Shown: piece after piece, positions 8,797 through 16,373 of the stretch | Layout of the letters: each line of letters starts with the position of its first letter | Position numbering within the stretch: the first letter of the stretch is position 1 | Assembly: GCF_047159865.1 (NCBI RefSeq) | Contig: NZ_AP038804.1 | Location: forward strand, 620,001 to 684,000 | From: JAIOSF01 sp047159865 | Lineage (GTDB): Bacteria; Campylobacterota; Campylobacteria; Campylobacterales; Arcobacteraceae | Reading direction: 5' to 3' | Length of the DNA: 64,000 nucleotides | Notes under the pieces: model-generated | What the model saw: only the letters and a program-made list of their open reading frames with translations | Told to the model about the DNA's origin: nothing | Database searches by the model: none | Translations under genes and position numbers: made by a program

Positions 8797-9141
8797 TCAA
8801 ACTATAACAACTACAGCTATAGCATATCCTCCATCATGGGTAATACTAAGAGAAGATTTTTTGATTTTAAATCTTTTTCTTACATGTTTTTTATATTTTA
8901 ATAAAGGTTGACCTTTACTTGTTTTAGATATTTTTATATCTAAAAAGCTACAATCTTTTCCTATGCCTGTTCCTATAGCTTTACTAGCAGCTTCTTTTGC
9001 AGCCCAAAAACCAGCCGCAGTTGCACTGTTTTTTACCAATAATATCTCATTTGGACTAAGAAACTTTTCTAATGATTTAGAACCAAATCTGTTCATCATT
9101 TTTTCAATTCTTGCGATGACACAAATATCTATACCTATCAC
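8797..9141 (-). CDS. acpS: Holo-[acyl-carrier-protein] synthase
   Basis: 114 residues, the usual AcpS size. The family motifs are present: GIDI at residues 3-6 (Asp5, metal ligand) and FWAAKEAASKAIGTG (Glu50, metal ligand). AcpS transfers 4-phosphopantetheine from CoA to acyl carrier protein. The start is GTG at 9141, three bases after the stop of the upstream heavy-metal-domain gene, so translation is probably coupled. It is the last gene of the metF-like / ruvX operon. Confidence 0.93.
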   Translation of the reverse strand: MIGIDICVIARIEKMMNRFGSKSLEKFLSPNEILLVKNSATAAGFWAAKEAASKAIGTGIGKDCSFLDIKISKTSKGQPLLKYKKHVRKRFKIKKSSLSITHDGGYAIAVVVIV

Positions 9142-9144
9142 AGA

Positions 9145-9423
9145 TTATGAATCCATTTTTCCTATTGCACAAGAAACAAAACTTTTTGCTTTTGCTCCAA
9201 CATTTTCCAAAGTTGATAATTGATCAGTAGATAAGGGGTATCCCATCTTTCTTAAACTTATTTTTAATTCATCGATCTGGTTTTCTTCTATATCTAAAGT
9301 TATTTTTCTAGGGAACACCTCAAGATCAACTTCAACTTCGCCAAATATATCTTTTAACTTTGTTTTTAATGTGTTAGCACAACCACCACATTTTACATTT
9401 TCTACTTCATATGTCTTTTTCAT
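9145..9423 (-). CDS. Heavy-metal-associated (HMA) domain protein
   Basis: 92 residues. Residues 1-65 form an HMA/CopZ-like ferredoxin fold with the metal motif CGGCAN (Cys12, Cys15), slightly different from the usual MxCxxC because Met is replaced by Lys (VKCGGC). A C-terminal extension of about 25 residues contains another cysteine (SFVSCAIGK). It sits between ruvX and acpS with gaps of 2 and 3 bases and no copper ATPase nearby. Copper-chaperone function is a family inference only. Confidence 0.8.
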   Translation of the reverse strand: MKKTYEVENVKCGGCANTLKTKLKDIFGEVEVDLEVFPRKITLDIEENQIDELKISLRKMGYPLSTDQLSTLENVGAKAKSFVSCAIGKMDS

Positions 9424-9425
9424 TA

Positions 9426-9815
9426 TTAAGCCTTTTTTGTTAAATATCTTTCTAAAATAATTTTTGCTGCAATTGAATCAATTCTTCCATCTCTTGTATG
9501 CTTAATTTCTCCCTTTGTCATATCTTTTGCTTCTTGCGAACTCATATTCTCATTTTGAAATACGATTTCACCTTCAAACTCCAATAATGTAACAAAGTGA
9601 TTTACTCTTTTTATCATATCTTCACTTGAAGCTGGATATCCAACGACAAGTGTATCTATCTCCCACTCTTTTAAAAAAGCATCAACATCACGACTTGCTT
9701 GATTTCTATTTTTTCGTATAATTGCTTCTTTTGGATTGACAATATGAGACATAAAAGAAACAGCACAACCAATTCTTTTTAATCCTATATCTATACTCGC
9801 ATATTTTTTCTGCAT
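9426..9815 (-). CDS. ruvX: YqgF/RuvX family putative pre-16S rRNA nuclease / Holliday junction resolvase
   Basis: 129 residues with an RNase H-like fold. The first catalytic aspartate is in SIDIGLKRIGCAVS (Asp9), the VVGYPAS segment corresponds to the family VVGLP box, and the C-terminal DGRIDSIAAKIILERYL carries the last acidic residues. The E. coli homologue YqgF processes the 16S rRNA 5-prime end; older annotations name it a Holliday junction resolvase. It is three bases downstream of the large membrane gene and in the same operon. Confidence 0.9.
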   Translation of the reverse strand: MQKKYASIDIGLKRIGCAVSFMSHIVNPKEAIIRKNRNQASRDVDAFLKEWEIDTLVVGYPASSEDMIKRVNHFVTLLEFEGEIVFQNENMSSQEAKDMTKGEIKHTRDGRIDSIAAKIILERYLTKKA

Positions 9816-9818
9816 ATT

Positions 9819-11546
9819 TTAAAAACCTAGTATCCCTTTTAATTTATTTCCTAGCTTATCATTAAGTTTATTTTTAATTTTACTTTTGACTTTATTTTCT
9901 ACTTCAGCTTTGATTGCATCTTTTTGAGAGTTCAATACATCTTTAACTTTCTTTTTCAGTATCGAATCTATATTAGAATTGATTTTAAACTTAGGATTAT
10001 TTAATGTTCCAGAAATAGAAACATCACCTTTTATTCCTTTAGTTTTCATCAATGATTTATTTAAAATAGCAATATATTTATTTGACTCTGGTACTTTTAT
10101 ATCAGTAGTTAAAACTTTAATTGATTGAGAACCATTAATTTTATTTTTATTTACAATATTTAAATCAATTTCTGTATTAATAACTGTATTCGAGATACTA
10201 AAATCTTTTTCTTCTTTATTAGCTAAAGAATAACCATTTAGTTTTAAATTTAATTTATCGCTATTTATTTTTTTCGTTTCAATAAAAGAGCCATTAACTA
10301 TCACATTTCCAATTTTTTCTGATTTAGTATTTATAGAAATAGTAAATGGTTTTTTATATAAATATTGATTTGTTGTAAAATCTTTAAAGCTACCATTGAT
10401 TAAAAGATTATCTTTTACAATAGAAAATGTACCGTTTTTAATTAAAAATTCTGGAAGATTAGACTCTAAAGAGAAGTAAATATATTTACCATCATCTCTT
10501 TTTTGAACAACCTTTTGCTCTTTGTTGAATAATGGTTTAATTTGATTATAGTAACCTTTATATTTTTCAAATTGTTTTTTTATCTCTTTATCAAAATCTT
10601 TTTCTAATTTAATATTTTTTAAACTATTTAAACTAGCAATATCCATTGTGTTTTTCTCTTTAGTAGAACTATTTGTGTTTTTCTTTGAAGTAGAAGATTC
10701 AACTTTTTCATTTACTACTACTTCAGATGGGAAACTAATACCATCAACTTTAATATTATCAATAATTATTCGTTCAAATATCGCTTGTCCCAAAGATATG
10801 TCTAAAGTGATATTTTCGATATTTACATTTTCATCTTTTTTCTTTTTATCTGTTATATTTAAATTTTTTATACTTACAGAAGAACTAAAAAGACTTGTAG
10901 ATAAATCTCCAATTTTCACCACTTTACTAGAAGATTTAGTAATAACATTTTCTAAATTGTTTTTGATAAGATTATCTAAAAGAAAAATATTAAATAAACT
11001 CACTAAACCAATAATAAATACAATAACTGCTAATCCTACTGTTCTTATACTTTTTACTTGTGATTGTTCCTCTTGTTTAAAATAGTTCATCTTATTTAGT
11101 AAAGGGATATTTTGAATTTTTACCGCAATTACAGATCTGTATTTTACAAGAAGAAAAGAAGATATTTTATAAACTACAAAAAATAATACTAAAGAAACAA
11201 CTAAACTTCCCATAGTGATTGTATTGTTAAAATATGAAAGATGTCCAAATGGATTATTGTACCAAGAGGTAAAAATAGTTTCTAGACCTTCGGATGTTAA
11301 AACAAGTTTTCCAATTGATGCAAACAAAGGATCTAAAGCTAATCCAATCACACCAAAAAAAGAAACGGATAGTAAGAAGATACTAAAGTGTATATTAAAA
11401 ATCAATACTATAAATAAAACAGCAATATTATGAATGGAAAATATAGGAGTAAACCCTACTAACATACCAAGTGCAATAGCCATTGCTATTTGCCAAGGTT
11501 TTCCTGCATGATTCAATGCATTCCATATTTTTTTAAGTGTAAACAT
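9819..11546 (-). CDS. Fused TIGR03546-like membrane domain and TIGR03545/AsmA-like protein
   Basis: 575 residues. The N-terminal third (about 1-195) is a multi-helix membrane domain (GKPWQIAMAIALGMLVGFTPIFS, a DUF2062/TIGR03546-like pattern). The rest, after a helix at about 168-190, is a large soluble, periplasmic, beta-rich region with lysine-rich stretches typical of AsmA/TIGR03545-like proteins (repeated segments such as VKIGDLSTSLFSSSVSIKNL, INGSFKDFTTNQYLY). A possible role in lipid or envelope transport is inferred from AsmA relatives. As I recall, these two parts are separate adjacent genes in other proteobacteria, so this looks like a fusion. The C-terminus ends in a long Lys-rich amphipathic helix. 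AAAAGGAA precedes the ATG. Confidence 0.7.
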   Translation of the reverse strand: MFTLKKIWNALNHAGKPWQIAMAIALGMLVGFTPIFSIHNIAVLFIVLIFNIHFSIFLLSVSFFGVIGLALDPLFASIGKLVLTSEGLETIFTSWYNNPFGHLSYFNNTITMGSLVVSLVLFFVVYKISSFLLVKYRSVIAVKIQNIPLLNKMNYFKQEEQSQVKSIRTVGLAVIVFIIGLVSLFNIFLLDNLIKNNLENVITKSSSKVVKIGDLSTSLFSSSVSIKNLNITDKKKKDENVNIENITLDISLGQAIFERIIIDNIKVDGISFPSEVVVNEKVESSTSKKNTNSSTKEKNTMDIASLNSLKNIKLEKDFDKEIKKQFEKYKGYYNQIKPLFNKEQKVVQKRDDGKYIYFSLESNLPEFLIKNGTFSIVKDNLLINGSFKDFTTNQYLYKKPFTISINTKSEKIGNVIVNGSFIETKKINSDKLNLKLNGYSLANKEEKDFSISNTVINTEIDLNIVNKNKINGSQSIKVLTTDIKVPESNKYIAILNKSLMKTKGIKGDVSISGTLNNPKFKINSNIDSILKKKVKDVLNSQKDAIKAEVENKVKSKIKNKLNDKLGNKLKGILGF

Positions 11547-11556
11547 AATTTTCCTT

Positions 11557-12468
11557 TTAGTTTATTAGTTCATTTGCAACATCAAATTTATTTGCAGTCA
11601 TTAAATGTATTTTAGGATGAATTTTTTGTATAGATTCTAAAACATTAGAACTTAACTCCATACCAACTTTATATTCCTCTTCAATACTTATTTTAGATGC
11701 AGATGCCAACTTATCAATCCAATCTTGAGGAACATAAATTCCAGGTACATGTGAAGATAAAAACTGTGCAGTTCGCAATCGTGTAATAGGAAAAATCCCA
11801 ATAATCAGCTGAGCTTTTTTTCTATCATCCTGAAACTCATTTTGTACATTTTCCATATATGTGATAAGTTGTTTAGCATTATCTAGATCATAAACAGGCT
11901 GAGTAATAATACCTCTTGTTTTAAGAGAAACTTTTTTGAACATCTTTTTTTCTAAAGATTTTAAATTTTTAGCATGAGAATTCATTACAGAAAATGGATA
12001 AATAGGTTTTGGCTTCACTTTAAAGGGTTTACCTGCATAATCCATTCCATTGTTAAAAGAGTTAATTATTTCTAAAAGCATTGATGAATTTGATTCAAAT
12101 ACACCTTTTGCACGAGGTTGGTCACTCATGTTTGCAGGATCACCAGTCAGGGCTAGTACTGCTCGTAAATCAAAATCATTTCCACCAATTAAATCACTTT
12201 GTAAAGCTATTTTATTTTTATCTCTCATACTCATAGTGGTAATTACTGGTTTGTTGAATTTTTGTTGTAATTTAACGCTTGCAAACATTGCACCATATTT
12301 TAATTTTGCTAATGGATTATCTGTAGTACTAAATCCTGCTACTTTTTTATCCAAACCGTATTCTTCTATTTTATTAATAATATTATCCATTGTTGGTTCA
12401 TGCGGTGGAGTAGTTTCCAATGTTAAATATTTATCTTCTTCTAGTGTTTTTATAAGTGTTTCAAACAT
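11557..12468 (-). CDS. Methylenetetrahydrofolate reductase family protein
   Basis: 303 residues with the MetF TIM-barrel pattern: LETTPPHEPT near residues 17-26, where the family has an EFFPP-like motif, and VLALTGDPANM (about 105-115), corresponding to the family GGDP folate/FAD loop. It also has GIITQPVYD (about 187-195) matching the I-TQ-FFD motif, and IIGIFPI (about 222-228). It is likely FAD-dependent and reduces 5,10-methylene-THF to 5-methyl-THF. It diverges from canonical MetF (no conserved FF in the N-terminal motif), so a paralogous role is possible. First gene of the operon ending in acpS. Confidence 0.75.
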   Translation of the reverse strand: MFETLIKTLEEDKYLTLETTPPHEPTMDNIINKIEEYGLDKKVAGFSTTDNPLAKLKYGAMFASVKLQQKFNKPVITTMSMRDKNKIALQSDLIGGNDFDLRAVLALTGDPANMSDQPRAKGVFESNSSMLLEIINSFNNGMDYAGKPFKVKPKPIYPFSVMNSHAKNLKSLEKKMFKKVSLKTRGIITQPVYDLDNAKQLITYMENVQNEFQDDRKKAQLIIGIFPITRLRTAQFLSSHVPGIYVPQDWIDKLASASKISIEEEYKVGMELSSNVLESIQKIHPKIHLMTANKFDVANELIN

Positions 12469-12550
12469 ATAGGGTTAACCTTTTAATAAATCAATTTCTA
12501 ACGAAATTATCGATATAATTGCTTATATTATAACACAAAAGGTATAAATA

Positions 12551-13174
12551 ATGAAATTAGCAGTATTTGATTTTGATTCTACATTAATGGATGGGGAAAC
12601 AATTGATTTTTTCGCTCGTGAACTCGGCTTAGAAAAAGAAGTTGCAGAGATAACAGATCTAGCAATGAATGGAAAATTAGACTTTTTTGAAAGTTTAATC
12701 ACTCGAGTTGAACTACTTAAAGGGTTAGACCATAATAAAGTCATAGAGATTGGTAAAAACCTACCTTTAATGCCAGGGGCACTTGAAATTGTACCTGCAC
12801 TTCAAGCAAAAGGATACAAAGTAATCTGCTTTTCTGGTGGATTTAGAGTGGGAACTAGTCCTGCAAAAGAAGTACTGGGTTTAGATGCTGATTTTTCAAA
12901 TGTTCTACATCACAAAGATGGAGTATTAACTGGATTAGTTGGTGGAGATATGATGTTTGATTATAGTAAAGGTGATATGATTCAAAGACTACAAAATATT
13001 TTAAGTGTAACAAGAGCAGATACATTAGTTGTAGGCGATGGAGCAAATGACAGAAGTATGTTTGAACATGCTGATACAAGAATAGCATTTTGTGCAAAAG
13101 AGATTCTAAAAAAAGAAGCTAACATTATAATAGATACAAAAGATTTAACACAAATACTAAATCATATAAAATAA
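12551..13174 (+). CDS. serB: Phosphoserine phosphatase
   Basis: 207 residues of the HAD superfamily. Motif I is DFDSTL with Asp7 as nucleophile and Asp9 as acid/base, motif II is CFSGGF, and motif III/IV is GDGANDRSM. The substrate-specificity segment MDGETIDFFARELGLEKEVAEIT matches SerB. It performs the last step of serine synthesis. AAAAGG lies upstream of the ATG. It is divergent from the metF-like operon, with about 80 bases between, enough for two promoters. Confidence 0.93.
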   Translation: MKLAVFDFDSTLMDGETIDFFARELGLEKEVAEITDLAMNGKLDFFESLITRVELLKGLDHNKVIEIGKNLPLMPGALEIVPALQAKGYKVICFSGGFRVGTSPAKEVLGLDADFSNVLHHKDGVLTGLVGGDMMFDYSKGDMIQRLQNILSVTRADTLVVGDGANDRSMFEHADTRIAFCAKEILKKEANIIIDTKDLTQILNHIK

Positions 13175-13194
13175 ATTCTTTTGAATTTATTTTA
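13167..13194. terminator. Convergent hairpin overlapping both stop codons
   Basis: A perfect 12-bp stem (TAAAATAAATTC / GAATTTATTTTA) with a TTTT loop. It contains the serB stop and reaches the last codons of the convergent lipoprotein gene. Confidence 0.5.
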
Positions 13195-14281
13195 TCAACT
13201 GAAATGAATGTTTTTGTACACTATAAAGTTTTACGGGATAAATAATTTGATTATCGTGTAAACTTATATCTTCAAACTTAGAAATATCATCATTCATCAA
13301 ATATTCAATTCCAATAATAGTTGAGTAATTAACCCAACTATAATTTAAATTATTTCCTATTAAATTATTGTACTCCTCTAAATCTTCTGGAATTTTTCCA
13401 ATAGAATTTGCTATTACTAATTTTTTTCTATCTCTTGTTTGTGTTAGTGAAAATAGTAATGGAGTATAGTTCAATTGAGTAGACATGATTTTAGAGATAA
13501 GCAACTCTTGTGAATTAATCGCAGATAATAAAATAGAACTTTTGACAATTGGTGTATTAAGAAAAACATAACTATAATCTAACTTTTTATTATTTCGAAG
13601 AAAAAATTTATATCTCCCATTATTGTCGTCTATTTTTTTACTATATCTAATATTTTCATTCTTCAAATACTGATGTAATGTCCTTCCAATACCTGAGTTT
13701 CCATATAGTTCTACAAGAGGATTTCCATTAGCATATTCTAAAAGCTTTTCAAATTGTTTTTTATAATCTATAGCACCAAATGTTAAATTTAAATTATTTA
13801 ATTGTTCTACATTTATGATATCTCCTTTATTTACTAAAGGTAAATAAAATTGAATATTTGAAATATTAAAAACATCTTTTAGATACTTAACATCTTCTTT
13901 AGTAATCATTGCAATTACTTTTGTAATATTATCTTTTTTTATCTCTTCCATTACATTTAAAATATTCTTTTTATTTTGTGTTACGATATCATATACAACA
14001 AGTTCAAATGGTTCATCTCTACTTATCAGATAAGTGTTAATACTATTTGTTGCTTCTAACGCATACTTACCAATCGTATATGAGGGAAAAACAATTGCGA
14101 TTTTTGTTTTTAATTTAACTTCTTTTTTGATAAAAAGAGTTGGTTCTTCATCTTTTTCAATTATTGTATTATAACTATTTGATGAGTTATTTGATACATT
14201 ATATGATTGACCCGAATATTTTGTTTGAGAACAACCTGTAAATATAAACACAAGCAATAAAGTTTTAATTATGATATTCAT
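13187..14281 (-). CDS. Predicted lipoprotein, periplasmic-binding-protein-like fold
   Basis: 364 residues beginning with a lipoprotein signal (MNIIIKTLLLVFIFTGC, lipobox cysteine 17), followed by a Ser/Asn-rich linker to about residue 45. The mature domain has alternating beta/alpha segments (KTKIAIVFPSYTIGKYALEA, FELVVYDI, ITKVIAMITKED) that resemble type-1 periplasmic binding folds, as in LpoA-like or branched-chain binding proteins, but no clear family signature. Its ATG overlaps the stop of the upstream UDG-like gene (ATGA), so the two are translationally coupled. Function unknown; a surface or periplasmic sensor role is only a guess. Confidence 0.7.
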   Translation of the reverse strand: MNIIIKTLLLVFIFTGCSQTKYSGQSYNVSNNSSNSYNTIIEKDEEPTLFIKKEVKLKTKIAIVFPSYTIGKYALEATNSINTYLISRDEPFELVVYDIVTQNKKNILNVMEEIKKDNITKVIAMITKEDVKYLKDVFNISNIQFYLPLVNKGDIINVEQLNNLNLTFGAIDYKKQFEKLLEYANGNPLVELYGNSGIGRTLHQYLKNENIRYSKKIDDNNGRYKFFLRNNKKLDYSYVFLNTPIVKSSILLSAINSQELLISKIMSTQLNYTPLLFSLTQTRDRKKLVIANSIGKIPEDLEEYNNLIGNNLNYSWVNYSTIIGIEYLMNDDISKFEDISLHDNQIIYPVKLYSVQKHSFQLIK

Positions 14282-14928
14282 TTTTCATCCATTCTAATTT
14301 TTATTTTTTTTAAATCTTGATACATTTTTTCTTTATAAGATGGATTTTTATATATAAACTCTGGGTCCATCAAAGGAATTAAATCTGTGCCATTATAACT
14401 AAATAATTTTCCAGATACATCAGTTACTTTATCCTTAGATTTAATCATATGATCAAAAGCATCTCCTATTGTAATAATTATCTCAGGAGCACCTATTGTA
14501 ATTTGTTTTTCCAAATAATTTACACAAAGTTCTGCCTCTTTATTATAGTTATTATTTGATTTAATTGCGTTGCATTTTAGTATATTTGTTATATATGTAT
14601 TATTAATATTCACATCAATAACATTTTCTACCATATTTTTTAACAATTCAAATTTTTTATCATCAGTATAATTATAGTTTAAACCAATGATATAAAACCT
14701 AGAAAAAATATTTCCCTTAGCAAATAATGAATTTTTCTTTAACTTTCCCAATTCACACAAAGAACAATTAGATACATAATTTTCTAATGCAACAATACTA
14801 TTAGGTAAAATAAAATTTTCTTGTTTCTTATAAGAAAAATAAATATTCTCTACATATTCATTACCTAAAATTTTATTTGTTTTTAAAATATCAATTATCT
14901 CTGATTTCATCTTATTTGTTATGTTCAT
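14278..14928 (-). CDS. Degenerate family-4-type uracil-DNA glycosylase-like protein
   Basis: 216 residues. The four-cysteine pattern of Fe-S UDGs is kept: Cys55-x2-Cys58 (NCSLCELGKLKKNS), Cys119 (YITNILKCNA) and Cys135 (EAELCVNYLEKQI). The line IGAPEIIITIGDAF also fits the family. The catalytic boxes do not: the expected GE(A)PG water-activating motif is replaced by IIGLNYN (80-86), and the C-terminal HPS is MDP before NPSYKEKMYQDLKKI. The protein therefore looks like a 4Fe-4S UDG fold without normal glycosylase chemistry. A -10-like TATAAT lies only 7 bases before the first ATG, so it may be leaderless; Met7 is an alternative start. Confidence 0.7.
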   Translation of the reverse strand: MNITNKMKSEIIDILKTNKILGNEYVENIYFSYKKQENFILPNSIVALENYVSNCSLCELGKLKKNSLFAKGNIFSRFYIIGLNYNYTDDKKFELLKNMVENVIDVNINNTYITNILKCNAIKSNNNYNKEAELCVNYLEKQITIGAPEIIITIGDAFDHMIKSKDKVTDVSGKLFSYNGTDLIPLMDPEFIYKNPSYKEKMYQDLKKIKIRMDEK

Positions 14929-14935
14929 AAATAAA

Positions 14936-14941
14936 ATTATA
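14936..14941 (-). promoter_or_regulatory. Candidate -10 box of the UDG-like/lipoprotein operon
   Basis: A perfect TATAAT on the minus strand 7 bases upstream of the first ATG; a matching -35 is weak. If used, the transcript would be leaderless or start within a few bases of the codon. Confidence 0.35.
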
Positions 14942-14964
14942 CAAAAGCTAGCCTTTCAACACCT

Positions 14965-14987
14965 TTTGTTCCAATAATTGGAACAAA
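14965..14987. promoter_or_regulatory. Perfect dyad operator between divergent genes
   Basis: TTTGTTCCAAT-A-ATTGGAACAAA is an 11-bp perfect inverted repeat around one base. It lies between the HTH gene promoter (plus) and the UDG-like operon promoter (minus). A related imperfect copy occupies the HTH promoter spacer at 15007-15028. Confidence 0.7.
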
Positions 14988-15000
14988 TATATTATTTTTA

Positions 15001-15029
15001 TTGACTTTTGTTCCATATAATTGTACAAT
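15001..15029 (+). promoter_or_regulatory. Sigma70 promoter of the HTH gene with embedded second operator
   Basis: -35 TTGACT (15001-15006) and -10 TACAAT (15024-15029) are separated by 17 bases. The spacer contains TTTGTTCCATATAATTG, and with TACAA this repeats the upstream operator (15007-15028) imperfectly. Binding there would block RNA polymerase, suggesting autorepression. Confidence 0.65.
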
Positions 15030-15057
15030 TCAAAGACGACTTAACACAAGGATGAAA

Positions 15058-15288
15058 ATGACAGCACCCAAAGTAAAAACTGGCCCAAGCTTAAGAAAAA
15101 TGGAAAGTGATTTAGAAGTAAATAAAACTACATTGCATAATTGGAAACAAAATAGACCAAAATTGTATGAATTTATTATTGAATCTTATCAAGACAGACA
15201 AGCGTTAAAAGAAAACATAATGTTTTTAATTGATCAAAAACAAAAGCTAGAATCAAGAATAGAAGAAGAGCAGCAAAAAGTTTCTTAA
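15058..15288 (+). CDS. Small HTH-type DNA-binding protein
   Basis: 76 residues (MTAPKVKTGPSLRKM...). Residues about 10-40 fit a helix-turn-helix (SLRKMESDLEVNKTTLHNWK), followed by a helical, charged C-terminal part (LKENIMFLIDQKQKLESRIEEEQQKVS) that is probably a short dimerising coiled coil. AAGGA lies 5 bases before this ATG; an in-frame ATG at 15052 is too close to it, and the TTG at 15001 lies in the promoter. With two operator-like dyads upstream it is a likely autoregulator and may also control the divergent UDG-like/lipoprotein genes. No named family is recognised. Confidence 0.75.
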   Translation: MTAPKVKTGPSLRKMESDLEVNKTTLHNWKQNRPKLYEFIIESYQDRQALKENIMFLIDQKQKLESRIEEEQQKVS

Positions 15289-15305
15289 ATCTAAAAATCA
15301 GACAT

Positions 15306-15347
15306 AAAAAAAGGGAGGAAGCTATAAGTAGCTTCCTCCCTCTTTTT
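15306..15347. terminator. Strong bidirectional intrinsic terminator
   Basis: A perfect 12-bp GC-containing stem (GGGAGGAAGCTA / TAGCTTCCTCCC) with a TAAG loop, an A-run before and CTTTTT after. It closes the HTH gene and the ribosomal operon end (infA). Confidence 0.92.
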
Positions 15348-15367
15348 CAATTTAGTGTAATATAATT

Positions 15368-15586
15368 TTATTTATATCGGTGTGTAATTCTTCCCTTATC
15401 TAAAGAATAAGGAGTAATTTCTACTTTTACAGTATCACTTAAAAGAATTTTAATATAATGCATTCTCATTTTTCCTGATATGTGACACAAAACCACATGA
15501 CCATTATCAAGCTGAACTTTAAATGTTGCATTAGGTAAAACCTCAATAACCTTACCATCAACAACGATTACATCATCTTTTGCCAT
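15368..15586 (-). CDS. infA: Translation initiation factor IF-1
   Basis: 72 residues, exactly the IF-1 length, an S1-type OB fold (MAKDDVIVVDGKVIEVLPNA; HISGKMRMHYIKILLSDTVKVEI). It binds the 30S A-site with IF-2 and IF-3. It follows map by 18 bases and is the last gene before the terminator, so the spc operon ends here in this window and rpmJ, rpsM, rpsK are not seen. Confidence 0.97.
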   Translation of the reverse strand: MAKDDVIVVDGKVIEVLPNATFKVQLDNGHVVLCHISGKMRMHYIKILLSDTVKVEITPYSLDKGRITHRYK

Positions 15587-15604
15587 TTTTTTTCCTTTTA
15601 AAAC

Positions 15605-16366
15605 TTATAGTTGAGTTAATATCTCTGCTTTGCCATTTACAATAGCAACTTGGTGCTCATAATGACTTGTTCGTAAACCATCAGCACTTCGTACTGACCA
15701 TTTATCGTTTTCATCAATTACAGGCTCTTCATCTTTTTGACATATCATAGGTTCTAAACAAAAAATCATTCCATTTTTAATTTTAGGACCCTGTTTTGGG
15801 TTAGGACTATCAAGATAATTTGGCACTTCAGGATCACAATGAGGTTCTCGACCTATACCATGTCCACAAAATTTTACTAATGGAACAAATCCACGATCAG
15901 TAATAAAATTTTCTAATGCTAAACTTAACTCTTTAAACCTCATACCTTCTTTGATAATATCAATTGCATGATACAAAGCATCTTTACTACAAGCAATTAA
16001 AGCTTCATCTTCTTTACTTATTTTACCAATTGGCATAGTAATAGCAGCATCACCATACCAACCATCGATTTCACTCCCAATATCTATTCCTAAAATATCA
16101 CCTTCTTGAAGAACTGAATTATTTGGAATACCATGAATCACTACTTCATTGAGAGAAGTACATATAGCACCAGGAAATCCATAAAGTCCTTTAAATGAAG
16201 GACGAGCACCTAAATCTCTTAAGTACTTTTCCCCCATAGCATCTACTTCTAATAAAGTCATTCCTGCTTTTACATTTTCTTCAAGATATTTAAGAGTTTT
16301 ACCAACAGCTTGACCTGCTTTACGAAGCTTTTCAATATCTGTTGCTTTTCTTAATGGAATTGCCAT
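15605..16366 (-). CDS. map: Methionine aminopeptidase, type I
   Basis: 253 residues. The metal ligands of MetAP fall in GIDIGSEIDGWYGDAA (two Asp), KFCGHGIGREPHCDP (His), FCLEPMI (Glu) and YEHQVAIVNG (Glu). Type Ia: it lacks an N-terminal zinc-finger extension. It removes N-terminal methionine during translation. It lies directly after secY; adk, which often sits between them in other phyla, is absent. Confidence 0.96.
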   Translation of the reverse strand: MAIPLRKATDIEKLRKAGQAVGKTLKYLEENVKAGMTLLEVDAMGEKYLRDLGARPSFKGLYGFPGAICTSLNEVVIHGIPNNSVLQEGDILGIDIGSEIDGWYGDAAITMPIGKISKEDEALIACSKDALYHAIDIIKEGMRFKELSLALENFITDRGFVPLVKFCGHGIGREPHCDPEVPNYLDSPNPKQGPKIKNGMIFCLEPMICQKDEEPVIDENDKWSVRSADGLRTSHYEHQVAIVNGKAEILTQL

Positions 16367-16373
16367 AATTTAC

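Noticed and set aside
10648..11085. 145-codon open frame opposite the AsmA-like gene
   Set aside because: Phe/Ser/Leu-rich antisense translation of Lys/Glu/Asn codons, no RBS.
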